From REEB85 sp018971455 (GTDB taxonomy: Bacteria > Pseudomonadota > Alphaproteobacteria > Acetobacterales > Acetobacteraceae), in NCBI GenBank assembly GCA_028871195.1, contig JAGWNT010000019.1:1-46939 (forward strand): a stretch of 46,939 nucleotides of DNA, in the 5' to 3' direction. The notes under the pieces were generated by a model. The model did no database searches. It saw only the letters and a list, made by a program, of their open reading frames with translations, and had not been told where the DNA came from. Position 1 is the first letter of the stretch. Each line of letters opens with the position of its first letter. Below are positions 20,513 through 29,576 of this stretch, piece by piece. The position numbers and the translations under genes were made by a program.

Positions 20513-20571
20513 ACCGGCCACCGGGTGCGTGACGCCCGCGCGGCATCACACACCGGCGCAGCCCCCAGGCG

Positions 20572-21447
20572 CTACGCCTCCGCCTCCAGATCGACACTGA
20601 CGGCAACACTGTGCGCGCCGCCGCCCAGGATGACGCCGCGGACCGGACTGATGTCGCCGTAATCGCGGCCCCAGGCGAGGACGACATGCTCGTCCTGCAC
20701 CACCAGATTGTTGGTGGGATCGAGATCGACCCACCCATGCGCCGGACCCAGCCAGCATCCAACCCAGGCATGCGACTGGTCCACTCCCCGCCGCGCCACC
20801 CGGCCGGGCGGCGGACGGGTGCGCAGATAGCCCGAGACGTAGCGGGCCGGCAGGCCGAGGGCGCGCAGCCCGGCAATCATCAGATGGGTGAAATCCTGGC
20901 AAACCCCGGCGCGCTGCGCGAGCACGCGCGAGACCGGTGTGTGCACCGTGGTCACGCCCGGCCTGAACGCGAAATCCTGACGAATGCGGGCCGTGAGGTC
21001 CAGAAGCCCGGCAAATATCGGCCGCCCCGGGGGAAAGCTTGCGCGCACATAGGCGCCAGCGCCGGCATCGGCCGGAGCCATCGGGCTTGCGAAGGCGAAC
21101 TCCGCGGCCTGCCATGCCTGCGGCCCGCCATCACGCGCCGCCGCCACGACCGCTTCCCAGGCCGGCGTGTCGTGTGGCGAGGGCGGCGGCGGGAAAGCCA
21201 CATCAACCCGCGCCTGCACCGTCACCACGAAGCGCTCATGCGGCAGGTCGAGAAAGACGCGGGCGACATGGTTGGCAAAATGGTCCTCGCCCTCGTTGAT
21301 CCTGCTGGCCCGCGGCTCGATGCTGAACGATGCGGCGAGAACGCGCTGCCATGGCAGCGTGCGCGGCGAAAGATGCAGCATATGGCTGGCAAGATCGACC
21401 GGCTCGCCATAGCTGTAGGCGGTGGTGTGGTGGATCCGGTACTTCAC
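20572..21447 (-). CDS. Transglutaminase-like cysteine protease-fold protein
   Basis: This 291-residue protein has an N-terminal beta region (MKYRIHHTTAYSYGEPV) and a transglutaminase-like core with the catalytic triad Cys183 (QRAGVCQDFTHLM), His226 (DQSHAWVGCWL) and Asp243 (WVDLDPTNN). No signal peptide is visible, so it probably works in the cytoplasm as a peptidase or amidase rather than as a crosslinker. The GTG start at 21447 has AGGGGG upstream and overlaps the stop of the ATP-grasp/alpha-E gene (GTGA), so the two are translationally coupled. Its place next to a peptide-ligase-like gene supports a role in cleaving peptide tags or conjugates made by that enzyme. Confidence 0.88.
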   Translation of the reverse strand: MKYRIHHTTAYSYGEPVDLASHMLHLSPRTLPWQRVLAASFSIEPRASRINEGEDHFANHVARVFLDLPHERFVVTVQARVDVAFPPPPSPHDTPAWEAVVAAARDGGPQAWQAAEFAFASPMAPADAGAGAYVRASFPPGRPIFAGLLDLTARIRQDFAFRPGVTTVHTPVSRVLAQRAGVCQDFTHLMIAGLRALGLPARYVSGYLRTRPPPGRVARRGVDQSHAWVGCWLGPAHGWVDLDPTNNLVVQDEHVVLAWGRDYGDISPVRGVILGGGAHSVAVSVDLEAEA

Positions 21448-23957
21448 GCCACCCCCTGCAGGGCCTCGGCCTCGGCACTCATGCCGAGCGTCTGCACCGC
21501 CGGCAGCAGGGCGAAATAGCGCCGTGTCAGCCGGTCCGACAGGGCGGCGACGCCGGCGCTGACATCGTGCAGCCGCTCCGGACATTGCGCGGCGGCGACC
21601 GCCTGATCCGGCGCGGCAAGCACGAACTCGACCAACGTCTCGATCTCGGCGAGCAATCCGGCGGCGGTCGCCGCCAGCCGCTCCCGTGCGCCGCCACCCT
21701 CACCCGCCAATTCATCGAGCAGCGTATGCGTCTGGGCGAGCTGGAAGGCGAGGCCCCGCGGATTGCCCTGGTCGGCCAGCACCAAATCGAGCACCGGAGC
21801 AGGCTGCAGCACGTTGAGGTAGCGGCTGCGATAGGTGATCGCCGAATCACAGAGTTCCAGCGCCAGATGCAGGCCGATCTCGATACGCGGCGGCGGCTGG
21901 TCGATGGCGAAGGCGACCTCGGTGGCCACCGCCTGGGCACGCTCCATCCGCCGTCCGAGATCGAGAAACAGCCAGCCGCCGCCACGCACCATGTTCTCGG
22001 CGGCAACACCGGCGACGGCGGTCGAGAAGCGCAGGATGCCCACCATGCTATGGGCCAGCCCGTCCAGGCTGCGGCCCGCGGCGGCGGCATCGGCCCGGGC
22101 GGCGCGCAGGGTCTGGGTGAAGGTCGCGTACATGTCGCCGGTCAGCCGGTCGCGCACGCTTTCCGTAAGCTGGGCGACCCGGCTGAACAGCTGGCCGATC
22201 GAGCCCCCCTCGCGGACGCTGGCCAGCAGCGCCTCGGCCATCACCGTGCTGGTCACCGCGGCCGCCGCCTCCAGCGGGATGACTCCCGCCTCGACCAGGC
22301 AGCGCCCGAGCGCCTGCAACTCGGCCGTCTCATGCGGCATCACGGAGCTGCCCCGGCCGAGCCGGGCAGTGGCCGCGCGGGCGAGACGTGCGGCGCGTTC
22401 CAGGCGTTCGACGTAGCGGCCCAGCCAGAACAGATTGTCGGCGACGCGGCTCGGCAGGTCGCCGGTGGTGCGGCGCAGGCGCAGCCGGGTCTGGGCGGCA
22501 AAGGCGGGGCCGACGATATCGCCGCGATCCTCGCTGAGCACCCAGACATCCTTGGATACGCCGCCCGAGGGCAACCGCCCCGCGGCCACCCCGCTCGCGC
22601 CCCCGCCCGCCTCGGCGACATGCGGCTCCATCACGCGCGCCAGCCCGCCCGGAGCCGCCTGCCAGGACACTCCGTCAAACACCATGAAGACGCGCAGCAC
22701 CACCGGCCGCGGCGTCATCCCCTCCGCGGTGAGGCAGGGCGCGACCGAGGGTGGGATCGCGGTGGCCGCACTCCATTGCCAGGGCTGTGCGGCGACGCGG
22801 GCCAGCAGCGCCTCGCGCGCCGCCGGCGCCATCGTCGCCGGCGCCTGGGCATGGGCGCCGCCATCCAGCGCCGGACGGATCAGCCAATTCTCCGGCGCCG
22901 CCCGCACCGTCGCGTGCGCCCGCTCCGACCCGAGCCAGAGAGTCGGCACGCTGGGCAGCGCCAGCTTCTCTCCGAGCAGATGCATGCACAGCGCCGGCAG
23001 AAAGGCGGCCAGGCCCGGGGCCTCAAGCAGCCCGGCGCCGGGATTGTTGGCGATCTGCACCTCCCCCGCGCGCGCCGCATCGAGCAGGCCGGGAACACCG
23101 AGCAGGCTGCCGGCTTCCAGCTCCAGCGGATCGATCATCCGCCCGTCAAGGCGGCGAAGCAGCACATCGACCTGCTGCAGGCCTTTCAGCGTCTTGAGGA
23201 AAACGCCTCCCCCCCGCACCGTGAGGTCGCCGCCCTCGACCAGCGCGCAGGACAGCTCGCGCGAGAGATACATGTGCTCGAACCATTGCGCGCTGGCGGT
23301 GCCGGGGGTGAGCAGCGCGACCACGGGGTTCGTCTTGCCGGGCGGCGCCAGGCGTTGCAGTGCGTCCTGCCAGATATCGAAGAATGGCCGCAGCGGGCGA
23401 ACATGCAGCGGGCGGAATGCCTCGGGCAGCACGCGGGCGAGCAGGCGGCGATTCTCCCGTGCGTAGCCGATGCCGCCGGCGCCGGCGGTACGATCGCTCA
23501 GCACGCGCCAGGCCCCGTCCGGCCCGCGCACCAGATCGGCCGCGTAGAAATGCAACAGGCTGCCCGTCGTCATGCCGCGGCAGGGACGCAGGAAGCCCGG
23601 ATTGGCGAAGATCAGCGCGGGCGGAAGCCGCCCCTCCGCGAGCAGGCTCTGCGGTCCGTGCAGGTCGCGCAGCACCGCCTCCAGCAGTCGGGCCCGCTGC
23701 GCGAGGCCCGCCTGCAGCCCGGCGAAGTCGGCGGCCGGAATCAGCAGCGGGATCGGGTCGCAGCGCCAGACATTGGCTTGCGGGGTGGCGCCGGGCAGCA
23801 CGGAGGTGATGCCCTCATCCTCGAAGGCGCGATCGAGCCGGCGGGCGCGCTCGGCGAGCCCGCCCTCGCCGAAGGCCGCGAACGCGCCAAGCAGGCCACG
23901 CCATTGCGGGCGTAGCCCACCCTGGCCGTCCACCATCTCATCGAGGGCCGGAAGCAT
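21444..23957 (-). CDS. Circularly permuted ATP-grasp / alpha-E domain fusion protein
   Basis: This protein of about 837 residues joins two families usually encoded side by side. Residues 1-470 are a circularly permuted ATP-grasp (DUF404/DUF407 type), a predicted peptide ligase: note GSLLHFYAADLVRGPDGAW, DRTAGAGGIGYARENR and VVALLTPGTASAQWFEHMYLSREL. From about residue 500 the all-helical alpha-E domain (DUF403) begins (LPSRVADNLFWLGRYVERLERAARL) and includes RSLDGLAHSMVGILRFS and a late SAITYRSRYL segment. I chose the ATG at 23957, with AGGG upstream, over the GTG at 23963. It lies 18 bases after the DUF2126 gene. Products of this system are unknown; only genome context and fold predict peptide-bond formation. 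Confidence 0.88.
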   Translation of the reverse strand: MLPALDEMVDGQGGLRPQWRGLLGAFAAFGEGGLAERARRLDRAFEDEGITSVLPGATPQANVWRCDPIPLLIPAADFAGLQAGLAQRARLLEAVLRDLHGPQSLLAEGRLPPALIFANPGFLRPCRGMTTGSLLHFYAADLVRGPDGAWRVLSDRTAGAGGIGYARENRRLLARVLPEAFRPLHVRPLRPFFDIWQDALQRLAPPGKTNPVVALLTPGTASAQWFEHMYLSRELSCALVEGGDLTVRGGGVFLKTLKGLQQVDVLLRRLDGRMIDPLELEAGSLLGVPGLLDAARAGEVQIANNPGAGLLEAPGLAAFLPALCMHLLGEKLALPSVPTLWLGSERAHATVRAAPENWLIRPALDGGAHAQAPATMAPAAREALLARVAAQPWQWSAATAIPPSVAPCLTAEGMTPRPVVLRVFMVFDGVSWQAAPGGLARVMEPHVAEAGGGASGVAAGRLPSGGVSKDVWVLSEDRGDIVGPAFAAQTRLRLRRTTGDLPSRVADNLFWLGRYVERLERAARLARAATARLGRGSSVMPHETAELQALGRCLVEAGVIPLEAAAAVTSTVMAEALLASVREGGSIGQLFSRVAQLTESVRDRLTGDMYATFTQTLRAARADAAAAGRSLDGLAHSMVGILRFSTAVAGVAAENMVRGGGWLFLDLGRRMERAQAVATEVAFAIDQPPPRIEIGLHLALELCDSAITYRSRYLNVLQPAPVLDLVLADQGNPRGLAFQLAQTHTLLDELAGEGGGARERLAATAAGLLAEIETLVEFVLAAPDQAVAAAQCPERLHDVSAGVAALSDRLTRRYFALLPAVQTLGMSAEAEALQGVA

Positions 23958-23975
23958 TGTCACCCTGGCACTGTT

Positions 23976-26900
23976 TCAGGCGAATCGGCGCAGGTCCAGC
24001 GTGCGCGGATGCTCGAGCCCCGGCGCGTCGCGCGGCGCATCCATCGGCCCCGGCGTATGGCCGAAGGCGAAGAAGCGCGAACGCCGGCGCGCCTCGGCCT
24101 CGTTGGCGTTGACCGGGAAGGTGGCGTAGCTGAGCCCGCCCGGATGCGAGACGTGGTGGGTGAGCCCACCCAGGCTGCGCCCGTTCCAACGGTCATACAC
24201 GTCAAACACCAGCGGCGCCTGGGCGGCGATGGTGGGGTGCAGCGAATTCGGTGGCGCCCATGCCTTGAAGCGCACGCCAGCCACGTATTCCCCGGCGCGC
24301 TCTGTGCGCGAGAGCGGCACCGCGACGCCGTTGCACGCCAGCACGAAGCGATCCTCGATCCAGCCACCCACGCGCATCTGCACCCGCTCGACCGAGCTGT
24401 CCACGTAGCGCGCCAGGCCGGTGGGGGTGACCTCCTCGCCCAGCACATGCCACGGCTCGAGCGCGTGGCGCAGCTCGAGCTGCATGTCGCGCACCGCCGC
24501 CATGCCGATCTTCGGGAAGCGGAACTCCAGATGCGGCGCGAACCACTCCGGCTCAAGCCTGGTGCCGAGGGCCGACAGCTCCTCCAGCGCGTCGTGGAAA
24601 TCCTGCGTGCAGCAATGCGGCAGCAGGAACTCATCATGCAGCCGCGTGCCCCATCGGATCAGCCGGCGCTCATAGGGCGTCTTCCAGAACGCCGCGACGG
24701 CGGCGCGCATAAGCAGCATCTGAGCTGCCGACATTTCGGCGTGCGGCGGCATTTCGAAAGCCCGGAATTCGACGAGGCCACGCCGTCCCGAGGGGCCGGA
24801 GGGATCGTACATCTTGTCGATGCAGAACTCGGTCCGGTGGGTATTGCCGCTCATATCCGCGAGGATGTTGCGGAAGACGCGATCGGTCATCCATGGCGGC
24901 ATCGCGTGCCCGGGGGCAAGGCGGCTGAAGGCGATCTCGAGCTCCAGCGTGGCGTCGTCGCGCGCCTCGTCGATGCGCGGATGCTGGCTGGTCGGCCCGA
25001 TAAACAGGCCACTGAACAGGAAGGACAGGCTCGGGTGATTATGCCAGAAGCCGAGCAGGCTCCGCAGCAGGTCGGGCCGGCGCAAAAACGGACTGTCGGC
25101 CGGCACGGCACCGCCCATCACCACGTGATTTCCGCCGCCGGTGCCGACATGGCGGCCATCGAGCATGAACTTCTCGGCCGCCAGCCCGACCTGGCGCGCC
25201 TCCTCGTAAAGCTGCACGGTACGGGTGACGTGCTGGTCCCAGCCCGTCGCCGGATGGACGTTCACCTCGATGACGCCGGGGTCGGGCGTGACGGAAAAAT
25301 GCAGCAGGCCGGGATGCTCCGGCGGGCCGTACCCTTCCAGGATGATCGGCCGCCCCGCCGCCGCCGCGGTCGCCTCCACCGCGGCAACCAGCGCCAGCCA
25401 ATCCTCGGATTCGTCGAGCGGCGGGAAGAAGATGTGCAGGATGCCGCCGCGCGCCTCGATCGCAAGCGCCGTTCGCACCGGCCCCAGCACCGCGGCCCCG
25501 GCGGGCGCCGGTCCCTGCGCCTGGATGGCCGGCGCGCCGACCCGCTCGACCGCGGCACGCAACGCCCTCTGCGCCGGCAGCGCGCGGGACGGCGCGAACG
25601 GATCGGCCGCCACCGGGTGTTCGACCCCGTCGGGATCGAGCCAGGGCAGGCTGTCGAGCGGCAGGCGCAGGCCGATCGGGCTGTCACCCGGGATCAGGAA
25701 CAGCGTGTCGTCGCGGAAGAACCAGCGGCCGCTCTGCCAGACGCGCTTCGCCCCGGCCGCCACGCGGCGCAACGGCAGCACCGTTCCGACCGGAGCGGCG
25801 AGGCCCTGGGCGAAGAGGCGCGCCATGCGGGCACGCTCCAGCGGGTCGCGCAGCTTGCTGTCCTCGACCACCACATTGGCCGCCAGCCGGTGCTCTTTCC
25901 ACAGATAGTAATGCACGTCCTCGTAGGCCGGCCTCACCAGGCCAGGATCGATTTGCAGGCGCGTCGCCAGCGCCTCGGCGAACGCCCGCGCGTCCTCGGC
26001 GGTCGCCGTGTCGATGGTGCGATCAGGATCGGCAAGCAGCGCCGGATCGTTCCACACCGCCTCGCCATCCTCGCGCCAATGCGCGGTGAGGGCCCAGCGT
26101 GGCAGCGGCTCGCCGGGATAGAGCTTGCCCATGCCGTGGTGCAGCGCCGCCCCCGGCGCCCAGAGCGCGGCGAGGCGGCGGATCAGCTTGCCCGCCAGGC
26201 CACGCTTGGTCGGGCCAAGGGCGGCGGTATCCCATTCCGCGGCCTCGATATCGGTTGCCGAAACGAACGTCGGCTCGCCGCCGAGAGTGAGGCGCACATC
26301 GCCAGCCGCAAGCGCTTCGTCCACCGACGCGCCGGCGGCGAGGATGGCCTGCCATTGCGCCTCGGTATACGGTTTGGTGACGCGCGGGGTTTCAGCGATG
26401 CGCGCGATCTTCATTTCGAAATCAAATTCGACGCCGGCCGCCTCCACTCCCCCCGAGATCGGCGCCGCCGAGCCCGGATCGGGGCTCGCGGCAAGCGGGA
26501 TATGGCCCTCTCCCGCGAGCAGGCCGGACGTGGCATCGAGCCCGATCCACCCGGCGCCGGGCAGGTAGACCTCGGCCCAGGCATGCAGGTCGGTGAAGTC
26601 GGCGGTCGGTCCCGTCGGACCTTCCAAGGGCTTCACATCGGCGACGAGCTGGATGAGGTAGCCCGAGACGAAGCGGGCGGCAAAGCCGAGATGGCGCAGC
26701 ACCTGCACCAGCACCCAGGCGGAATCCCGGCAGCTTCCCTTCGCCGCGCCCAGCGTCTGCTCGGGTGACCAGACGCCCGGCTCGAGGCGGACGATGTAGC
26801 CGATGCGGCGTTGCACGGCGAGGTTCAGCGCCACCAGCTTGTCCACGCTGCGCATCGGCGTGCGCGGAATGTCAGCGAGCAATCCGGCAAGCAGCGGCCC

Positions 26901-27269
26901 CGGGGACGTTGTCTTGCGGAAGGGCGCGAGTTCCTGCTCGAGCACCGGGTCATAGGCAAAAGGCCAGGTCTCGGCCTGCGGCTCGAGGAAGAAATCGAAC
27001 GGGTTGATCGTCGCCATGTCGGCCACAAGATCGACGGTGACGTCGAAATGCCTGACTTTCTCGGGAAACACCACGCGGGCGAGGAAATTGCCTTGCGGGT
27101 CCTGTTGCCAATTGAGGAAATGCGGCTGGGGCGAGACCGTCAGCGCGTAGGAGAGGATGGCCGTTCGGGCATGCGGCGCCGGGCGAAGGCGGATGGTCTG
27201 CGGCCCGAGTGTGACCGCGCGGTCGTAACGATAGGAGGTGCGGTGCGTCAGGGCTGCGTGAATGGACAT
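23976..27269 (-). CDS. Transglutaminase-like / DUF2126 large protein
   Basis: This 1097-residue protein has an N-terminal beta domain, a transglutaminase-like domain with the triad Cys180 (GSCRDSAW), His229 (DLHAWAEVYL) and Asp245 (WIGLDATSG), and a long C-terminal DUF2126 region (from about 300) with the conserved blocks FVSATDIEAAEWDTAALGP, YPGEPLPRWAL and GGGNHVVMGGA. DUF2126 is thought to resemble amidoligases of the glutamine-synthetase fold, so the protein may couple peptide ligation and cleavage. It starts with an ATG at 27269 preceded by GAGGCGG. It is the first of three linked genes (with the ATP-grasp/alpha-E fusion and a second transglutaminase). Confidence 0.9.
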   Translation of the reverse strand: MSIHAALTHRTSYRYDRAVTLGPQTIRLRPAPHARTAILSYALTVSPQPHFLNWQQDPQGNFLARVVFPEKVRHFDVTVDLVADMATINPFDFFLEPQAETWPFAYDPVLEQELAPFRKTTSPGPLLAGLLADIPRTPMRSVDKLVALNLAVQRRIGYIVRLEPGVWSPEQTLGAAKGSCRDSAWVLVQVLRHLGFAARFVSGYLIQLVADVKPLEGPTGPTADFTDLHAWAEVYLPGAGWIGLDATSGLLAGEGHIPLAASPDPGSAAPISGGVEAAGVEFDFEMKIARIAETPRVTKPYTEAQWQAILAAGASVDEALAAGDVRLTLGGEPTFVSATDIEAAEWDTAALGPTKRGLAGKLIRRLAALWAPGAALHHGMGKLYPGEPLPRWALTAHWREDGEAVWNDPALLADPDRTIDTATAEDARAFAEALATRLQIDPGLVRPAYEDVHYYLWKEHRLAANVVVEDSKLRDPLERARMARLFAQGLAAPVGTVLPLRRVAAGAKRVWQSGRWFFRDDTLFLIPGDSPIGLRLPLDSLPWLDPDGVEHPVAADPFAPSRALPAQRALRAAVERVGAPAIQAQGPAPAGAAVLGPVRTALAIEARGGILHIFFPPLDESEDWLALVAAVEATAAAAGRPIILEGYGPPEHPGLLHFSVTPDPGVIEVNVHPATGWDQHVTRTVQLYEEARQVGLAAEKFMLDGRHVGTGGGNHVVMGGAVPADSPFLRRPDLLRSLLGFWHNHPSLSFLFSGLFIGPTSQHPRIDEARDDATLELEIAFSRLAPGHAMPPWMTDRVFRNILADMSGNTHRTEFCIDKMYDPSGPSGRRGLVEFRAFEMPPHAEMSAAQMLLMRAAVAAFWKTPYERRLIRWGTRLHDEFLLPHCCTQDFHDALEELSALGTRLEPEWFAPHLEFRFPKIGMAAVRDMQLELRHALEPWHVLGEEVTPTGLARYVDSSVERVQMRVGGWIEDRFVLACNGVAVPLSRTERAGEYVAGVRFKAWAPPNSLHPTIAAQAPLVFDVYDRWNGRSLGGLTHHVSHPGGLSYATFPVNANEAEARRRSRFFAFGHTPGPMDAPRDAPGLEHPRTLDLRRFA

Positions 27270-27323
27270 GCGCGACCGCCTCGATCGGGTTGGAGGGGTA
27301 TCAGCGGAGGCACGGCATGGCGA

Positions 27324-28439
27324 TCACGTGGCCCGGAAACGGCGCGGATCGACCCCGGGCACGACCTCCGCGGCAGCGCCGGGATCGCGTCCGGCAATCA
27401 GGTCAGCCACCAGCTTTCCCGCGGCCGGCGAGGTTTGGATACCATAGCCGCCCTGCCCCACGCTCCAGAAGAAACCCTCCACCTGCGCATCCCAACCGAT
27501 GGCCAGGCTGCGATCGGGGGTGAAGGTGCGCAAGCCTGCCCAGCTATGCTCGACGCGCCGCACATCGATGTCGAGCGCCTGCTGCATCCGATCGATGGCA
27601 ATGGCGACATCGAGCTCGTCGGGCTGCACGTCATGGGCGTGGATGGCGGTCTCATCGGCCGGAGAGACCATCAGCTTGGTGCGGGCCTCGGGCCGGCAAT
27701 ACCAAGTGTGCCCGACATCATTCATCATCGGCCAGCCCGCGACCTGCCAGGGCGCGGGGTCGATGATCGTGCCGGTGCGTCGCTTGGGCTCAAGGCCGAG
27801 CGAGGCGACGCCAGCCTGCGCCGCCACCGCATCCCCCCAGGCGCCGGCGGCATTCACCAGGATCGGGGCACTGAAAGTGGCACCGCCGCTGACCTCGATA
27901 TGCCACTCCCCATGGCGTCGAGCGATGCTGCCGGTTCGGCTGCGCAGGGCCAGCGTGCCGCCAAGCGCCCGCAACTGGCGCAGGAACCCCTGGTGCAGGG
28001 CAGCCACATCCATGTCGAACGCGTCTTCCTCGATGGCGGCAGCCTCGGCGTAGCCGCTCCGAATGGCGGGCACCCGGCGGGCCAACTCTGCCAATGATAG
28101 CTCATGCAGCCCGCTGCCGCCGGTCAGCAGCGCGTTCAGCTCGGAGACCTGCTCAGGCGGGGCGAGGAACACCACCGGACGCTGGCTCATGATCGGCGCG
28201 TCCGTGAAGCCTTCCGGCGGCGCTTCGAAGAAGCTGCGCGACAGGCCGGTCAGGATGCGTACGTCGGGCGGACCATAGTTGAGGATCCAAAGTGCCGCGG
28301 AGCGCCCTGTGCTGTGATAGCCGGCGGCCTCCTCGGCTTCGATCAGGACGACCCGGTGGTCGGGGGCAAGGTGGGCGGCAGCGGTGGCGCCGGCAATGCC
28401 GGCCCCGATCACCGCCACGTCGAATGCATTGGTGCTCAT
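27324..28439 (-). CDS. FAD-dependent D-amino-acid dehydrogenase, DauA-like
   Basis: This 371-residue DAO-family flavoprotein closely follows Pseudomonas D-arginine dehydrogenase DauA along its length (compared from memory). Shared marks are the FAD motif IGAGIAGATAAAHL, GYHSTGRSAA, LVNAAGAWGDAVA, EPKRRTG, WAGLRTF and the C-terminal EGFFWSVGQGGYGIQTSPA. It should oxidise a D-amino acid to the imino acid and pass electrons to the quinone pool. The residues matching DauA His48 and Glu87 are Leu50 and Val89, so the side-chain pocket differs and D-arginine may not be the substrate. It ends 54 bases before the DUF2126 gene on the same strand. Confidence 0.85.
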   Translation of the reverse strand: MSTNAFDVAVIGAGIAGATAAAHLAPDHRVVLIEAEEAAGYHSTGRSAALWILNYGPPDVRILTGLSRSFFEAPPEGFTDAPIMSQRPVVFLAPPEQVSELNALLTGGSGLHELSLAELARRVPAIRSGYAEAAAIEEDAFDMDVAALHQGFLRQLRALGGTLALRSRTGSIARRHGEWHIEVSGGATFSAPILVNAAGAWGDAVAAQAGVASLGLEPKRRTGTIIDPAPWQVAGWPMMNDVGHTWYCRPEARTKLMVSPADETAIHAHDVQPDELDVAIAIDRMQQALDIDVRRVEHSWAGLRTFTPDRSLAIGWDAQVEGFFWSVGQGGYGIQTSPAAGKLVADLIAGRDPGAAAEVVPGVDPRRFRAT

Positions 28440-28487
28440 CGGGTGAGCATCCCCTGCCGCAGCGCAGCATGCAAGGCTTGTGATGGA

Positions 28488-29021
28488 TCAGAACCGAACC
28501 GGGCGCAGAGCCTCCGGAGTGCCGGCCAACCGCCAGCCCATCGTCGCCGGCAGATGCGTCGTGGCGGACAGACCAGGCGTGGCGGGGTCGGCCATCAGCA
28601 GCGCGACGACGGTATCGGCAATCTCCTGGGCGCCGAACGGCTTGCGCAGCAAGCGCACCGCCGGACCATCCGGCACCTCTCCGCGCACGTTCCAGTCGGT
28701 GAGCCCGGTGATGAACACGATCGGCATGGCCGCATGGCGCAGCCGGATCCAGCGCGCGAGCTCGATGCCGTTCATCCCGCCGGGCAATGCAATGTCGAGC
28801 ACGACCAGACCAGGGGTGTCGTTCGCCAGCACAGCGTGCGCCTGGGGCGCCGTCGCCGCCTCGCTCACCCGGACGCGGTGCCGACGGAGGGCACGGGTGA
28901 TCACGTCGCGAACGCCGTCGTGATCCTCGACCAGCAGCACATGCCGAACCGGGGTCGGTGGGGGCGGATCGCCGCCCGTGCGCGCGCCGCTCGGATCCAG
29001 GCGCCATGGATTGACGGACAT
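28488..29021 (-). CDS. Single-domain response regulator (CheY-like receiver)
   Basis: The 177-residue protein has a receiver domain at about residues 27-145: VLLVEDHDGVRDV (acidic pocket), VVLDIALPGGMNG with the phospho-acceptor Asp, FITG for the switch Thr, and RKPF for the conserved Lys. No DNA-binding domain follows, only a short Pro/Thr-rich tail, so it may shuttle phosphate or bind a partner. The second ATG of an ATGATG pair is preferred, because a GGAGG site lies four bases before it. The gene lies 48 bases upstream of the DauA-like gene. No cognate kinase is adjacent. The hybrid kinase at 4346-7660 is too far away to assume a link. Confidence 0.85.
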   Translation of the reverse strand: MSVNPWRLDPSGARTGGDPPPPTPVRHVLLVEDHDGVRDVITRALRRHRVRVSEAATAPQAHAVLANDTPGLVVLDIALPGGMNGIELARWIRLRHAAMPIVFITGLTDWNVRGEVPDGPAVRLLRKPFGAQEIADTVVALLMADPATPGLSATTHLPATMGWRLAGTPEALRPVRF

Positions 29022-29334
29022 CATGCCTCCACACCGTCGCCGAACAGGCCCAGGATGAAAGGCCCCGTGGCGCCGGTCGTCGCTTTCACTCAATTAAGCC
29101 GCGCATGGCGCGAGATGCGCGTCCTCTCAGAAATGTGATGGCGGTGCAGTTCATACGATACAATCCCCCGCCGTTGCGCATACAGCGAAAATCATGATCA
29201 CGTTACAGAGCACGCGACAACCTGCATATATCGTAAATAGAATATTAACATCAGATCAAATCCCATTTTATATCCAGCTATTCACGCCGCGGCCGCGGGA
29301 TACCTCCAAACTGACGAAAAATGGGGTCCACGCG
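29022..29334. other. AT-rich intergenic region
   Basis: About 310 bases separate the leftward regulator gene from the rightward small membrane protein gene. The stretch from about 29140 to 29285 is unusually AT-rich for this genome (for example GCATATATCG and AATAGAATATTAAC), as expected for a divergent promoter region. I found no recognisable operator, RNA gene or ORF. Confidence 0.4.
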
Positions 29335-29547
29335 ATGCCGCGAACCGCAATGCTGCGAATCGCCGCCGCCCGCGAAAAGCGGAAGCCCCGTTGGTGGCGG
29401 GCGCCAGACGAAGCTCCGACAGAAGATGCCCAGGCGTACACCGACCGAGGGGAGCAGGCCGACGGACTGAGCGCCGCGCGCGGCATCGCCCTCGGCGTCG
29501 TGCTGGCGATGTCGATATGGGCCGCGCTGTTGGCCCTGCTGCTCTGA
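29335..29547 (+). CDS. Small membrane protein, unknown function
   Basis: This 70-residue ORF starts with MPRTAMLRIAAAREKRKPRWWR, a basic segment, and ends with a single hydrophobic helix (ALGVVLAMSIWAALLALLL). That predicts a C-terminally anchored inner-membrane protein with its charged N-terminus in the cytoplasm. The start at 29335 has GGGG nine bases upstream. An in-frame ATG at 29194 would add a poorly coding, AT-rich extension and is not favoured. Its function is unknown. The 3' end faces another small membrane protein gene. Confidence 0.5.
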   Translation: MPRTAMLRIAAAREKRKPRWWRAPDEAPTEDAQAYTDRGEQADGLSAARGIALGVVLAMSIWAALLALLL

Positions 29548-29576
29548 GGTGCAGGCCAGAAGGCCAGCCCCTCGCT

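Noticed and set aside
21330..23915. Long open frame opposite the ATP-grasp/alpha-E gene
   Set aside because: Antisense shadow; the minus-strand frame carries the recognisable domains.
24009..26768. Long open frame opposite the DUF2126 gene
   Set aside because: Antisense shadow with biased composition and no signal, domain or ribosome-binding site.
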